Assembly (NCBI RefSeq): GCF_002906155.1
Contig: NZ_MUJK01000002.1
Span: forward strand, 248,001 to 312,000
Reading direction: 5' to 3'
DNA length: 64,000 bases
DNA from: Pseudomonas laurylsulfativorans
Lineage (GTDB): Bacteria > Pseudomonadota > Gammaproteobacteria > Pseudomonadales > Pseudomonadaceae
Of the stretch, positions 8,288 to 17,928 are shown piece after piece. Position numbers and translations under genes: made by a program. The notes below the pieces were generated by a model. The model did no database searches, was not told the DNA's origin, and saw nothing but the letters and a program-made list of their open reading frames with translations. Each line of letters begins with the position of its first letter. The first letter of the stretch is position 1.

Positions 8288-9838
8288 TTACTTCATCCCC
8301 AACCGCTTGGCCATCCGCCCCAGGTTCGCCCGATCCAAGCCTAGCTCACGGGCCGCGCTTGCCCAGTTGTTGTTGTGCCGTTCCAGGCAGGCACCGATCA
8401 ATTGGCGCTGATAACGCTCGGTGGCCTCGCGCAAGTCGCCGGTCACCATTGGCGTGACGGCGACGACGGGTTGCTCGGCAGCGGTTTCAACGCTGGCGTC
8501 GGGCAAGTCCAGGTCGGCGGCGCTCAGGCTCAGAATCCTCGGCCGCTCCTTGCAGTTGCCCAGGGCTTTCAAGGCGCTGCGGCCGATCAGGTGTTCAAGC
8601 TCACGCACATTGCCGGGCCAGTCGTAGGCCAGCAGCGCGGCCTGGGCATCGCTGTTCAGGCGCAGGCTGTTGAGGCCCATGCGCGAGCGGTTCTGCTCCA
8701 GGAAGTAACCGCTGAGCAGCAGCACATCGCGCCCGCGATCGCGCAGGGCGGGGACCAGCAGCGGGTAAACACTGAGGCGGTGATAGAAGTCGGCGCGGTA
8801 GCGGCCACTGCGAACTTCTTCGGCGAGGTCGCGGTTGGTCGCCGCGATCAGGCGTACGTCGACCTGATGCTCCTGGTCCGAACCCAATCGCTGCAGTTGA
8901 CCGCTCTGCAATACTCGCAGCAACTTGGCCTGCACGGTCAGCGACAACTCACCGACTTCATCGAGGAACAGCGTGCCGCCATTGGCCAGTTCGAACTTGC
9001 CACGGCGGTCGTTCATCGCTCCGGTGAAGGCGCCACGGACATGACCGAACAACTCGCTTTCCACCAATGTGTCGGGCAGCGCGGCGCAGTTGAGGCTGAT
9101 AATCGGTTTGTCGGCGCGGGGCGAGGCGGCATGGATGGCCTGGGCCACCAACTCCTTGCCGACCCCGGTTTCACCTGTGATCAGCACGGTCAGGTCGCTG
9201 CCGCCCACTAGACTGATTTCTTCGACCAGACGTTTGTGGGCCTTGCTCTGGCCAATCATTTCGCGATTCTGCTGGCCGCTGGCCTGGCGGTAGACCTCGG
9301 CGCGTTGATGTTCATCTTCGACCCGGTTGTTCAACCGCTCAATGCGTTCGGCGGCGTTGACCGTGGCGGCTGCGAGGCTGGCGAAGGCTTGCAGGGCATC
9401 CAGTTCGATCGGTTCGAAGCGCTCCGGATCAAGGGCGTCGAGGGTCAGCAGACCCCACGGGCGCTCATCGATGAAAAGGGGGCAACCCATGCAGTCGTGG
9501 ACTTCCAGATGATCATCCAGGCCATCGACCAGGCCGTCATAAGGGTCGGGCAAGTTGCTGTCGGCAGCGAAACGGGTCGGGCCGGGGCTGCTGAGCAGCG
9601 CTTCGAAACGCGGGTGCTCGCTGACCTTGAAGCGCCGACCGAGGGTGTCGGTACTCAAGCCGTCAACGGCCAGCGGCACCAGCCATTCGCCGTCGAGGCG
9701 CAGCAGGGCGGCGGCGTCGCACGGTAGCAGCGCGCGCATGGCATCCAGCAGGCGGCGATAGCGCTCACCCTCGGGCAGTTCGCGGGACAGGTCGGAGACC
9801 AGGGGCAGCAGTGCGGTGAGCAAGGATTTTGCAGTCAT
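8288..9838 (-). CDS. fhpR: NO-responsive sigma54-dependent activator FhpR/NorR
   Basis: A 516-residue enhancer-binding protein. It has an N-terminal GAF domain (about 20-160) with the Cys-containing HDCMGCP segment (114-120) that helps hold the NO-sensing non-haem iron in NorR. An AAA+ domain follows, with Walker A GETGVGKE (222-229) and the sigma54 loop GAFTGA (269-274). A Fis-type HTH ends the protein ([20 protein letters not shown]). It is divergent from flavohaemoglobin, as in P. aeruginosa PA2665/PA2664. Three GT-N7-AC boxes lie between the genes, one overlapping its own start codon, which suggests autoregulation. Confidence 0.94.
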   Translation of the reverse strand: MTAKSLLTALLPLVSDLSRELPEGERYRRLLDAMRALLPCDAAALLRLDGEWLVPLAVDGLSTDTLGRRFKVSEHPRFEALLSSPGPTRFAADSNLPDPYDGLVDGLDDHLEVHDCMGCPLFIDERPWGLLTLDALDPERFEPIELDALQAFASLAAATVNAAERIERLNNRVEDEHQRAEVYRQASGQQNREMIGQSKAHKRLVEEISLVGGSDLTVLITGETGVGKELVAQAIHAASPRADKPIISLNCAALPDTLVESELFGHVRGAFTGAMNDRRGKFELANGGTLFLDEVGELSLTVQAKLLRVLQSGQLQRLGSDQEHQVDVRLIAATNRDLAEEVRSGRYRADFYHRLSVYPLLVPALRDRGRDVLLLSGYFLEQNRSRMGLNSLRLNSDAQAALLAYDWPGNVRELEHLIGRSALKALGNCKERPRILSLSAADLDLPDASVETAAEQPVVAVTPMVTGDLREATERYQRQLIGACLERHNNNWASAARELGLDRANLGRMAKRLGMK

Positions 9839-9844
9839 AGTGAC
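9834..9844. promoter_or_regulatory. FhpR/NorR box 1
   Basis: GTCATAGTGAC is a perfect GTCA-N3-TGAC palindrome and matches the known NorR core GT-N7-AC. It overlaps the fhpR start codon. Confidence 0.7.
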
Positions 9845-9852
9845 TCCGTGTA

Positions 9853-9863
9853 GTCGGTATGAC
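9853..9863. promoter_or_regulatory. FhpR/NorR box 2
   Basis: GTCGGTATGAC matches GT-N7-AC. Its centre is 19 bases from box 1. Confidence 0.7.
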
Positions 9864-9878
9864 TATAAGGTAGGTGGT

Positions 9879-9889
9879 GTCTAAATGAC
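9879..9889. promoter_or_regulatory. FhpR/NorR box 3
   Basis: GTCTAAATGAC matches GT-N7-AC. Its centre is 26 bases from box 2 and about 50 bases upstream of the sigma54-like promoter. Confidence 0.7.
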
Positions 9890-9930
9890 TATTTAGTTAT
9901 TAACTTATTGATTTATAACGATTAAATAGT

Positions 9931-9946
9931 TGGCATGGAAACTGAT
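9931..9946 (+). promoter_or_regulatory. Sigma54-like promoter of fhp
   Basis: TGGCATGGAAACTGAT fits the -24/-12 pattern TGGCACG-N4-TTGCA with GG in place and TG at the -12 element; the C of the -12 GC is replaced by A. It lies about 50 bases before the fhp ATG and downstream of three activator boxes. Confidence 0.55.
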
Positions 9947-9994
9947 AAGCATAGGGTAATCCGTTAGCAACCCAAGAAGACCAGGAGTCACCTT

Positions 9995-11176
9995 ATGCTG
10001 AGCGTTCAAGACCGTGCCATCGTCAAATCCACCGTGCCGCTGCTCGAAAGTGGTGGTGAAGCGCTGATCACGCACTTCTACCGCATGATGCTCTCCGAAT
10101 ACCCGCAAGTTCGCCCGCTGTTCAACCAGGCCCACCAGGCCAGTGGTGACCAGCCGCGTGCCCTGGCCAACGGCGTATTGATGTATGCGCGCCACATTGA
10201 CCAACTCGACCAGTTGGGTGACCTGGTGGCCAAGATTATCAACAAGCACGTGGCCCTGCAGATTCTGCCGGAGCACTACCCGATTGTCGGCACCTGCCTG
10301 CTGCGCGCCATCGCCGAAGTGCTGGGCGAAGAGATTGCCACCCCTGAAGTGATCGCAGCCTGGGGGGCGGCTTATGGGCAACTGGCGGACATCCTGATCG
10401 GTGCCGAAACCAGCATCTACGACCAGAAGGAACAGGCACCGGGCGGCTGGCGCGGGGCGCGGGAGTTCATCGTGGCGGGCAAAGTCGAGGAGAGCGCCGA
10501 GATCACCTCGTTCTACTTTGAACCCGCAGACAAAGGCCCGATCCTGGTGGCGGAGCCCGGCCAATATATCGGCATGAAACTGATCCTCGACGGTGAAGAG
10601 ATCCGCCGTAACTACTCGCTGTCGGCGCTGGCGAACAATGGCCAGTACCGCATCAGCGTCAAACGTGAGGACGGTGGCCGCGCTTCCAACTTCCTGCACG
10701 ACCAGTTGCATGTCGGCGCCAGCATCCAGCTGTTCCCGCCATCGGGCGAGTTCATCCTGACCGCCAGCGACAAACCACTGGTGCTGATCAGCGGCGGCGT
10801 CGGCATTACCCCGACCCTGGCGATGCTCGAAGCGGCGCTGGAGACCCAGCGGCCAGTGCATTTCATCCATTGCGCGCGCAACGGCAGCGTCCACGCGTTC
10901 CGCGACTGGATCGATGGCCTGGCCGAGCGTCACCCGCAACTCAAGCGCTTCTATTGCTATTCCGAGGATGACGGCGTGAGCCCGGCGGCGCACAAGGTCG
11001 GTTTGTTGAGCCAGCAGCAGTTGCATGCCTGGCTGCCGGAGCAGCGTGACGTGGATGCTTACTTCCTGGGGCCGAAAGGTTTCATGGCCGCGATCAAGCG
11101 TCACCTCAAAGCCTTGGGTGTGCCGGAGAAACAGAGCCGTTACGAATTCTTCGGGCCGGCTGCGGCGCTGGAGTAA
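9995..11176 (+). CDS. fhp: Flavohaemoglobin (nitric oxide dioxygenase)
   Basis: A 393-residue NO dioxygenase that turns NO and O2 into nitrate with NAD(P)H. The globin domain (1-140) holds distal Tyr29 and Gln53, proximal His85 and Tyr95. The reductase part carries the FAD motif RRNYSLS (about 206-212) and the NAD motif SGGVGITPT (about 266-274). AGGAG precedes the ATG. Controlled by the divergent sigma54 activator FhpR. Length and residues are those of Hmp/Fhp. Acts in the cytosol in nitrosative stress defence. Confidence 0.96.
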   Translation: MLSVQDRAIVKSTVPLLESGGEALITHFYRMMLSEYPQVRPLFNQAHQASGDQPRALANGVLMYARHIDQLDQLGDLVAKIINKHVALQILPEHYPIVGTCLLRAIAEVLGEEIATPEVIAAWGAAYGQLADILIGAETSIYDQKEQAPGGWRGAREFIVAGKVEESAEITSFYFEPADKGPILVAEPGQYIGMKLILDGEEIRRNYSLSALANNGQYRISVKREDGGRASNFLHDQLHVGASIQLFPPSGEFILTASDKPLVLISGGVGITPTLAMLEAALETQRPVHFIHCARNGSVHAFRDWIDGLAERHPQLKRFYCYSEDDGVSPAAHKVGLLSQQQLHAWLPEQRDVDAYFLGPKGFMAAIKRHLKALGVPEKQSRYEFFGPAAALE

Positions 11177-11189
11177 GATCGAGTCACCT

Positions 11190-11282
11190 TCATCGCGGGC
11201 AAGCCCGCTCCCACAGGTTTTGTGTTGTTCACATTAATTTGGATCGACACAAATCCCTGTAGGAGCTGGCTTGCCTGCGATT
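11190..11282. repeat. REPIN (inverted REP pair)
   Basis: CATCGCGGGCAAGCCCGCTC and TGTAGGAGCTGGCTTGCCTG face each other across about 50 bases in the fhp-dsbB gap. Confidence 0.8.
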
Positions 11283-11442
11283 GCTTCACCTCGGTCTTGA
11301 ATAGAAAAACTCTGGAAAGTTAATCCCTTCTTAACCGCCTTATCGTCTATTCCCCTCGAATCCCCCACACATGCTCCAGACTCTCAAAGGTCCGGGCCAG
11401 CGTGTAGACTGGCGGGCAATCGAAATCTTCAAGGGAAACGCG

Positions 11443-11952
11443 ATGAGCGATGAATCCATGCGGTTGGGGCGTGAACGGCGCTATCTGGTGTTGTTGGGTA
11501 TCATTTGCCTGGCGTTGATCGGCGGTGCGCTGTACATGCAAATTGTTCTGGGCGAGGCGCCTTGCCCGCTGTGCATCCTGCAACGTTATGCGTTGTTGCT
11601 GATCGCGATCTTCGCCTTCATCGGCGCCGCCATGCGCAACCGTCGCAGCATCACGGTGTTCGAAACCCTGGTGGTGATCTGCGCACTGGCAGGCGTCGGT
11701 GTTGCCGGGCATCACGTCTATACGCAGTTCTATCCGGCGGTCAGCTGTGGCATCGATGTGCTGCAACCGATTGTCGATGATTTGCCGCTGGCGAAGATCT
11801 TCCCGCTGGGTTTCCAGGTCGATGGTTTCTGCTCCACGCCATACCCGCCGATCCTCGGTCTGTCGCTGGCGCAGTGGGCACTGGTCGCCTTTGTGCTGAT
11901 CGTGGTGCTGGTACCTTTGCTGACGTCGCGTAACCGAAAAGCGCTGCGCTGA
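11443..11952 (+). CDS. dsbB: Disulfide bond formation protein DsbB
   Basis: A 169-residue inner-membrane protein with four helices. The first periplasmic loop carries the redox pair CPLC (Cys41 and Cys44); the second carries the widely spaced pair in VSCGID and GFCSTPY. DsbB reoxidises periplasmic DsbA and passes electrons to ubiquinone. The start MSDES is chosen because AAGGGA stands 9 bases before it; the open frame upstream is not homologous. A strong terminator follows. Pseudomonas often has two DsbB paralogues, so this may be either. Confidence 0.92.
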   Translation: MSDESMRLGRERRYLVLLGIICLALIGGALYMQIVLGEAPCPLCILQRYALLLIAIFAFIGAAMRNRRSITVFETLVVICALAGVGVAGHHVYTQFYPAVSCGIDVLQPIVDDLPLAKIFPLGFQVDGFCSTPYPPILGLSLAQWALVAFVLIVVLVPLLTSRNRKALR

Positions 11953-11980
11953 CGTCATCTGTCGCCACATATTGTCGGAC

Positions 11981-12022
11981 AAAAAAAGCCCCGGCCCTCG
12001 CAGAGAGGGCCGGGGCTTTTTT
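11981..12022. terminator. Rho-independent terminator (bidirectional) after dsbB
   Basis: An A-run, the stem GCCCCGGCCCTC/GAGGGCCGGGGC with a five-base loop, then a T-run. It is one of the strongest terminators in the window. Confidence 0.92.
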
Positions 12023-12081
12023 GTCTTGCCTGGCGCATTTCAGAGGTCAGGTAAAAAGGCCCTGATATGTGACAGCCAAGG

Positions 12082-12124
12082 GTGCGACACATGTGCGACA
12101 TGTTGTCACAGAGTCGGTGTCGCA
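12082..12124. promoter_or_regulatory. Repeated TGCGACA motif (possible operator)
   Basis: GTGCGACA occurs at 12082-12089 and 12093-12100, exactly 11 bases apart, and the inverted TGTCGCA at 12118-12124. The one-turn spacing suits a dimeric or cooperative regulator on one DNA face. The regulator is not identified. Confidence 0.4.
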
Positions 12125-12350
12125 GGGCGTTCAAGGGCACCGGATTGGTACGTGGAAACGTAACGAAATTGGACTGTTTTGCAGGCTTGCGGTTTTTTCC
12201 GTTCCGAACGCGAACAGGCAGTTTTAACAGCGTCTGGCGAATGGCCAGAGCCCCCGTCATATCGGGCCTTGGACAAGGTCAAGGGCAGTGGAAAGAAACC
12301 CGATACTGTCTGAACTGTGGGTGGAAGGCCTACTTTTTTTGGTGTTTTTG

Positions 12351-12369
12351 TTGAGAATCAATTTCGATA
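12351..12369. promoter_or_regulatory. Putative Fur box upstream of cyoA
   Basis: TTGAGAATCAATTTCGATA matches the start of the classic Fur sequence (TGAGAATCA, nine of nine). The cyo oxidase is known to respond to iron limitation in P. aeruginosa, which fits. Matrix scoring was not possible here. Confidence 0.45.
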
Positions 12370-12791
12370 AGATGCGCCACTTTTGCGAAAACGGTTAATG
12401 ATTGTTGCCGGTTCGGATAAAAATTATTTCGGGATGAGACATGGTTTATAGGGCGTTACATATCTACAATCGCCCGCACTGAATTCCCGGCACTGCTCAA
12501 ATCTTAACCAGGCATGAGCAGAAACAGGGTGTCGAGAGGTCTGGTGGCTTCATGCGATGCCCAGGTGTCGGAGCCTCCAACTATCCGCACCAAATGGAAT
12601 TGGTCTGTAACAAGGCCTTTGACCACGAATTCGAATAAGAACTCACCGCACGCCCAGGATTTTTCGTACAGCGTCTGACGCACGACGGGCATGCCCTTAT
12701 TCAATCCAAGAAAAATGCCAACCCTTGGCAGGGTGAAGTGTTGGCGATCAAAACCCAACTGCATTGCGCAAGCTGCTTTAGAGGTCGTGAG

Positions 12792-13727
12792 ATGAGTAAA
12801 AACAGGTACCCCAGACTACTAGGCTTATTGCCGCTGATCGGCACGTTGTTGCTGTCAGGCTGCAACATGACCTTGCTCAATCCCAAGGGCCAGGTCGGTC
12901 TGGACGAGCGAAACCTGATCATCACCGCAACGCTGCTGATGCTGTTGGTCGTGATCCCGGTCATCGTCATGACCTTCCTGTTCGCCTGGAAGTATCGCGC
13001 GTCCAACACCAACGCCACCTACACCCCGAAATGGAACCACTCCACCAAGATCGAGATCGCGGTGTGGGCGGTTCCAATTCTGATCATCATTGCCCTGGGT
13101 TATGTCACCTACAAGTCGACCCACGCGCTTGACCCGTACAAACCGCTGGAATCCGACGTGAAGCCTGTGACCATCGAAGTGGTCGCGCTGGACTGGAAGT
13201 GGCTGTTCATCTACCCGGAACAAGGCATCGCCACGGTCAACAAGATCGTGTTCCCGGCGCACACCCCGATCAACTTCAAGATCACCTCCGACGCCGTGAT
13301 GAACTCGTTCTTCATTCCTGCGCTGGGCGGCCAGATCTACGCGATGGCGGGCATGCAGACCAAACTGCACCTGATCGCCAACGAGAACGCTGAAATGGAC
13401 GGTATCTCCGCCAACTACAGCGGCGCCGGTTTCACCGGTATGAAATTCAAAGCGATCGCAACTTCCCAGGAAGATTTCGACGCCTGGGTCAGTGAAGTCA
13501 AAAAGGCACCTAAACAGCTTGAACAAGCTGAATACGCAGCCCTTGCCAAGCAGAGCCAGAACAACCCAGTCGAGCTCTACTCCTCGGTCACGCCGAACCT
13601 GTTCCAGACCATCGTCGACAAGTACGAAGGCATGAAACCGGGTCCTAAGGTCAAGCACGAGAAGAAAGAGAAAGAAGTGGCCGCTACGGACATGGACTCG
13701 CATTCAGCTGCCGGGGCAGAGGAGTAA
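12792..13727 (+). CDS. cyoA: Cytochrome bo3 ubiquinol oxidase subunit II
   Basis: A 311-residue lipoprotein: signal segment with lipobox LLLSGC (about residues 18-23), two membrane helices (near 40-60 and 88-105), then a periplasmic cupredoxin-like domain. Like quinol-type subunits it lacks the CuA cysteine set of cytochrome c oxidases. GAGG stands 7 bases before the ATG. The next gene starts 3 bases after its stop. First gene of cyoABCDE. The start region reads AAAAACAG, one base from the Crc/Hfq pattern AANAANAA, and cyo is a known catabolite-repressed operon in P. putida. Confidence 0.96.
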   Translation: MSKNRYPRLLGLLPLIGTLLLSGCNMTLLNPKGQVGLDERNLIITATLLMLLVVIPVIVMTFLFAWKYRASNTNATYTPKWNHSTKIEIAVWAVPILIIIALGYVTYKSTHALDPYKPLESDVKPVTIEVVALDWKWLFIYPEQGIATVNKIVFPAHTPINFKITSDAVMNSFFIPALGGQIYAMAGMQTKLHLIANENAEMDGISANYSGAGFTGMKFKAIATSQEDFDAWVSEVKKAPKQLEQAEYAALAKQSQNNPVELYSSVTPNLFQTIVDKYEGMKPGPKVKHEKKEKEVAATDMDSHSAAGAEE

Positions 13728-13730
13728 ACG

Positions 13731-15761
13731 ATGTTTGGTAAATTAAGTTGGGAAGCGGTCCCGTTCCACGAGCCGATCGTGATGGTGACCATCGCCATGA
13801 TCGCGCTGGGTGGTCTGGCACTGTTTGCAGGTATCACTTACTTCAAGAAGTGGACCTATCTGTGGACCGAATGGTTGACGTCGGTCGACCACAAGAAAAT
13901 TGGCGTGATGTACATCATCGTCGCCATGGTCATGCTGCTGCGCGGTTTTGCCGACGCCATCATGATGCGTACCCAGTTGGCCATGGCCACCGAGGGTTCG
14001 CCTGGCTACCTGCCACCTGAACACTATGACCAGATCTTCACCGCTCACGGTGTGATCATGATCATCTTCATGGCGATGCCATTCTTCACCGGCCTGATGA
14101 ACCTTGCAGTGCCGCTGCAGATCGGCGCGCGTGACGTTGCCTACCCGTTCCTGAACTCCCTGAGCTTCTGGCTGCTGGTTTCCGGCGTGGTGCTGATCAA
14201 CCTGTCCCTGGGCGTCGGCGAATTCGCCAAGACCGGTTGGGTTGCCTATCCGCCGCTGTCGGGCCTGCAATACAGCCCGGGCGTGGGGATGGATTACTAC
14301 ATCTGGGCGCTACAGCTATCCGGGCTAGGTACGACGCTGACGGGGGTCAACTTCCTGGCCACCGTGCTGAAAATGCGTACCCCTGGCATGAAGCTGATGG
14401 ACATGCCGATCTTCACTTGGACCTGCACCTGGGCCAACGTCCTGATCGTGGCTTCGTTCCCGATCCTGACCGCTACCCTGGCGCTGCTGACGCTTGACCG
14501 TTACATGGATTTCCACATTTTCACCAATGAACTTGGTGGCAATCCGATGATGTACGTCAACCTGTTCTGGGCTTGGGGTCACCCTGAGGTGTACATCCTG
14601 ATTCTGCCGGCATTCGGCATTTTCTCCGAAGTCATCTCGGCCTTCACCGGCAAGAAACTGTTCGGCCACCACTCGATGATCTACGCATCGGGCGCGATCT
14701 CGATCCTGGGCTTCATGGTTTGGCTGCACCACTTCTTCACCATGGGTTCGGGTGCCAGCGTCAACGCCTTCTTCGGTCTGGCGACGATGCTGATTTCCAT
14801 CCCGACGGGTGTGAAGCTGTTCAACTGGCTGTTCACCATCTACCAGGGCCGTCTGCGTTTCACCAGCCAGGTTCTGTGGACCCTGGGCTTCATGGTGACC
14901 TTCGCCATCGGCGGCATGACCGGCGTACTGCTGGCCATCCCGGGTGCTGACTTCGTTCTGCACAACAGCCTGTTCGTGATCGCGCACTTCCACAACGTGA
15001 TCATCGGCGGTGCGGTGTTCGGTTACATCGCAGGTTTCGCGTTCTACTTCCCGAAAGCGTTCGGCTTCAAGCTGCACGAAGGCTGGGGTAAAGCAGCGTT
15101 CTGGTTCTGGATCTCGGGCTTCTTCGTCGCGTTCATGCCGCTCTATGCACTGGGCTTCATGGGCATGACCCGTCGTCTGAACGCTACTACCAACCCTGAG
15201 TGGGTCCCGTACCTGTACGTGGCCATGTTCGGTGCGGTGATGATCGCTGCCGGTATCGCTTGCCAGCTGATCCAGCTCTACGTGAGTGTGCGTGACCGCA
15301 AGAAGCCAGAAAACATGTGCGAACACGGCGACCCGTGGAATGCACACACTCTGGAATGGTCGACCTCGTCGCCACCTCCGTTCTACAACTTCGCAGTGTT
15401 GCCGAAGGCCGATTGCATCGACCCGTTCACCGAAGCCAAGGAAGACGGTACCGCGTACAAGGCTCCAGCCAAGTACGAGCCGATCCACATGCCAAACAAC
15501 ACCGCCACCGGTGTGGTCATGGGCGCTCTGTTGACCGTGTTCGGTTTCGCAATGATCTGGCACATCTGGTGGCTGGCAATCGCTAGCCTGGCCGGCACCG
15601 TGATCTACTTCGTGATCCACGCCGCTCGTGATGATCAAGGCTATTACGTGCCGGTCGACGTGATCGAGCGCATCGAAGCCGAGCAGCACAAGCGTCTGGT
15701 TGCGGCAGGGAAAATCCCGGCCACCGCCACCCGTGTTGAAACCTCGTTGGAACAGGCTTAA
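13731..15761 (+). CDS. cyoB: Cytochrome bo3 ubiquinol oxidase subunit I
   Basis: A 676-residue haem-copper oxidase core with about 15 membrane helices. Haem and copper ligands are visible: His in FTAHGVIMI (low-spin haem), WGHPEVY with its His-Tyr crosslink pair, the WLHHFF pair (CuB), and AHFHN (haem o3 and haem b). It reduces O2 to water with ubiquinol and pumps protons. Length matches E. coli CyoB (663). Tightly packed between cyoA and cyoC. Confidence 0.98.
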   Translation: MFGKLSWEAVPFHEPIVMVTIAMIALGGLALFAGITYFKKWTYLWTEWLTSVDHKKIGVMYIIVAMVMLLRGFADAIMMRTQLAMATEGSPGYLPPEHYDQIFTAHGVIMIIFMAMPFFTGLMNLAVPLQIGARDVAYPFLNSLSFWLLVSGVVLINLSLGVGEFAKTGWVAYPPLSGLQYSPGVGMDYYIWALQLSGLGTTLTGVNFLATVLKMRTPGMKLMDMPIFTWTCTWANVLIVASFPILTATLALLTLDRYMDFHIFTNELGGNPMMYVNLFWAWGHPEVYILILPAFGIFSEVISAFTGKKLFGHHSMIYASGAISILGFMVWLHHFFTMGSGASVNAFFGLATMLISIPTGVKLFNWLFTIYQGRLRFTSQVLWTLGFMVTFAIGGMTGVLLAIPGADFVLHNSLFVIAHFHNVIIGGAVFGYIAGFAFYFPKAFGFKLHEGWGKAAFWFWISGFFVAFMPLYALGFMGMTRRLNATTNPEWVPYLYVAMFGAVMIAAGIACQLIQLYVSVRDRKKPENMCEHGDPWNAHTLEWSTSSPPPFYNFAVLPKADCIDPFTEAKEDGTAYKAPAKYEPIHMPNNTATGVVMGALLTVFGFAMIWHIWWLAIASLAGTVIYFVIHAARDDQGYYVPVDVIERIEAEQHKRLVAAGKIPATATRVETSLEQA

Positions 15762-15764
15762 ACC

Positions 15765-16391
15765 ATGTCGAACTTAGTGACCAATGCTGGACACACCCAT
15801 GTCGATGGACATGGGCATGATGACCATCACCACGACTCGGGCGAGATGACCGTATTCGGTTTCTGGCTCTACCTGATGACCGACTGCATTCTGTTTGCGT
15901 CGATCTTCGCGGCGTACGCGGTACTGGTTAACAACGTAGCGGGTGGCCCGTCGGGCCACGACATCTTCGAACTGCCATACGTACTGGGCGAAACCGCTCT
16001 GCTGCTGTTCAGTTCGATCACCTACGGCTTCGCCATGCTGGCGTTCTTCCGTGGCAACAAGAAGCAGGTCCTGGGCTGGCTGGCCATGACCTTCCTGTTC
16101 GGTGCCGGCTTCATCGGCATGGAGATCAACGAGTTCCACATGCTGATCTCCGAGGGCTACGGCCCTAGCCGTTCCGGCTTCCTGTCCGGGTTCTTCACCC
16201 TGGTCGGCACCCACGGTCTGCACGTGACCAGCGGTCTGATCTGGATGGCGATCATGATGTATCAGGTGCAGAAAAACGGCCTGACGGCGACCAACAAGAC
16301 CCGTCTGAGCTGCCTGAGCCTGTTCTGGCACTTCCTGGACGTTGTGTGGATCTGCGTATTCACCGTTGTTTACCTGATGGGGACTATGTAA
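15765..16391 (+). CDS. cyoC: Cytochrome bo3 ubiquinol oxidase subunit III
   Basis: A 208-residue protein with five membrane helices and the family stretch [16 protein letters not shown]. Its cytosolic N-terminus is unusually His-rich (six or more His within residues 9-25), a feature of Pseudomonas CyoC. It stabilises the oxidase core. It starts 3 bases after cyoB, and cyoD begins directly after its stop. Confidence 0.96.
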   Translation: MSNLVTNAGHTHVDGHGHDDHHHDSGEMTVFGFWLYLMTDCILFASIFAAYAVLVNNVAGGPSGHDIFELPYVLGETALLLFSSITYGFAMLAFFRGNKKQVLGWLAMTFLFGAGFIGMEINEFHMLISEGYGPSRSGFLSGFFTLVGTHGLHVTSGLIWMAIMMYQVQKNGLTATNKTRLSCLSLFWHFLDVVWICVFTVVYLMGTM

Positions 16392-16727
16392 ATGGCTAAC
16401 ACACACTCCCATGACAGCCACGACGCCGGTCACGGCAGCGTCAAGTCCTACGGCATCGGCTTCATCCTGTCGGTGATCCTGACCCTGATCCCGTTCGGTC
16501 TGGTGATGTACCCGACGCTGCCGAAGTCGATCACCCTGATGATCGTCGTCGCGTTCGCAGTCATCCAGGTGCTGGTGCACCTGGTGTACTTCCTGCACCT
16601 GGACCGTTCGGCCGCGCAGCGTAACAACGTGATTGCGTTTGTTTTCGCCGCGATCGTGATTGTCCTGCTGGTTGGCTTGTCGCTGTGGATCATGTTCAGC
16701 ATCCACACGTTCATGATGGCGAAGTGA
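16392..16727 (+). CDS. cyoD: Cytochrome bo3 ubiquinol oxidase subunit IV
   Basis: A 111-residue protein with three membrane helices and a His-rich N-terminus (SHDSHDAGHGS). The hallmark VLVHLVYFLHLDRSA is present at about residues 56-70. It assists assembly of the CuB site. Its ATG follows the cyoC stop with no gap, so the genes are translationally coupled. Confidence 0.96.
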   Translation: MANTHSHDSHDAGHGSVKSYGIGFILSVILTLIPFGLVMYPTLPKSITLMIVVAFAVIQVLVHLVYFLHLDRSAAQRNNVIAFVFAAIVIVLLVGLSLWIMFSIHTFMMAK

Positions 16728-16738
16728 GGTAGATCCGC

Positions 16739-17626
16739 ATGTCCCTTAAGCACTTTATCCAAATCACCAAACCGGGGATCATTTTCGGTAACGTGCTTTC
16801 TGTGGCAGGCGGGTTCTTCCTGGCCTCGAAAGGGCATGTCGATCTGGCCGTGTTTCTGGCCGCCATGATCGGCACTTCCTTGGTCGTCGCCTCCGGTTGC
16901 GTGTTCAACAACTGCATCGACCGCGACATCGACATCAAGATGGAACGCACCAAGAACCGGGTGCTGGTCCAGGGCTTGATCTCCCTGAAACTGGCCCTGA
17001 TCTATGCGACCGTCCTGGGTGTCGCTGGCGTTGCGCTGTTGTACAAGGTGGCCAACCCGTTGGCCGCGCTGTTCGCAGTCATCGGCTTCATCATCTACGT
17101 CGGCTTCTACAGCCTGTACCTCAAGCGCAAGTCGGTTCACGGCACGCTGGTGGGCAGTCTGTCGGGCGCGATGCCGCCGGTGATTGGTTACGTCGCCGTC
17201 AGCAACACCTTCGACATGGCCGCGCTGACCCTGCTGGTGATGTTCAGCCTGTGGCAGATGCCGCATTCCTACGCCATCGCGATCTTCCGCTTCAACGATT
17301 ACCTGGCCGCATCGATTCCGGTGCTGCCAGTGAAGCGCGGAATCCAGGTGGCCAAGAAGCACATCCTGATCTACATCCTGGCCTTCCTCGTGGCGACCTT
17401 GATGCTGACCTTCAGCGGCTACGCCGGCATGAGCTACCTCGCCGTCGCCGCGGCCATGGGCATGTACTGGCTGTACATGGCCTGGACCGGCTACAAGGCA
17501 GTGGATGACACGGTCTGGGCACGCAAGCTGTTCGTGTTCTCGATCTTCACCATTACCGCGTTGAGCGTGATGATGTCCCTGGACTTCAAAGTGCCGACCG
17601 AGTTGCTGCTGACGTACGCGCCTTAA
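16739..17626 (+). CDS. cyoE: Protohaem IX farnesyltransferase
   Basis: A 295-residue UbiA-type prenyltransferase with about nine membrane helices. The Asp-rich active-site motif [18 protein letters not shown] lies near residues 55-72. It converts haem B to haem O for the oxidase. AGGTAG precedes the ATG, which is 11 bases after cyoD. It is the last gene of the operon and is followed by a terminator. Confidence 0.96.
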   Translation: MSLKHFIQITKPGIIFGNVLSVAGGFFLASKGHVDLAVFLAAMIGTSLVVASGCVFNNCIDRDIDIKMERTKNRVLVQGLISLKLALIYATVLGVAGVALLYKVANPLAALFAVIGFIIYVGFYSLYLKRKSVHGTLVGSLSGAMPPVIGYVAVSNTFDMAALTLLVMFSLWQMPHSYAIAIFRFNDYLAASIPVLPVKRGIQVAKKHILIYILAFLVATLMLTFSGYAGMSYLAVAAAMGMYWLYMAWTGYKAVDDTVWARKLFVFSIFTITALSVMMSLDFKVPTELLLTYAP

Positions 17627-17644
17627 GCGTCGGATGCTGTAAAG

Positions 17645-17680
17645 AAAAGCCCCGCCTTCGAAAGAAGAGCGGGGCTTTTT
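17645..17680 (+). terminator. Rho-independent terminator of the cyo operon
   Basis: Stem AAAAGCCCCGC with GCGGGGCTTTT and a loop of about 13 bases, ending in a T-run, 18 bases after the cyoE stop. Confidence 0.88.
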
Positions 17681-17734
17681 GTTGGGGTAATTCTGGTGGG
17701 CCGTGCTGCCGCCAGTTTTAAGTACGACGCTGGC

Positions 17735-17842
17735 CCCCTGTGGGAGCGGGCTTGCTCCGGGCGGCGTTCCGACGAAGGCGGTGTGTCAGGCAGTATCAAT
17801 TTTGAATGTGACGGCCTCTTCGCGAGCAAGCCCGCTCCCACC
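17735..17842. repeat. REPIN, chimeric left arm
   Basis: The left unit TGTGGGAGCGGGCTTGCTCC runs into GGGCGGCGTTCCGACGA instead of the usual GCGA end; the right unit is a normal inverted REP. The spacer motif TGTGTCAGGC...TGTGACGGCC is shared with the elements at 18965 and 19099. Confidence 0.8.
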
Positions 17843-17878
17843 GGATCGGTGAGTATCAGCTATTTACCTTGTTGGTCT

Positions 17879-17903
17879 GACTATAGGTAAATTGCCTATA
17901 GTC
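17879..17903. promoter_or_regulatory. Perfect palindrome, probable antitoxin operator
   Basis: GACTATAGG-N7-CCTATAGTC is a perfect 9-pair inverted repeat, and outer arms TGTTGGT/ACCAACA extend it with a two-base bulge. It overlaps the likely promoter (TTGGTC near 17872 and CTATAG near 17896) of the HTH gene starting at 17929, as expected for autorepression. Confidence 0.65.
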
Positions 17904-17928
17904 ACCTACCAACACCACGAGGTACCCC

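Larger units (their letters stand above)
12023..12791. other. Long regulatory gap upstream of cyoA
   Basis: About 770 bases without a convincing gene. It holds a cluster of TGCGACA repeats (12082-12124) and a Fur-box-like sequence (12351-12369). AT-rich tracts around 12340-12440 are suited to promoter use. The only open frame of note (12504-12764, minus) has no ribosome binding site and was not accepted. The rest shows nothing I can name. Confidence 0.6.

Noticed and set aside
9905..11104. A 399-codon open frame antisense to fhp
   Set aside because: The fhp protein has all catalytic residues. The antisense frame has no recognisable motif and would begin inside the coding sequence.
12504..12764. 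An 86-codon minus-strand frame upstream of cyoA
   Set aside because: There is no Shine-Dalgarno and no domain, and it would read out of the cyo leader in the opposite direction. It is likely chance within a regulatory gap.
14325..15689. A 454-codon open frame antisense to cyoB
   Set aside because: It lies wholly opposite a certain gene, has a low-complexity His/Arg/Asp-rich translation typical of antisense to GC-rich genes, and no ribosome binding site.
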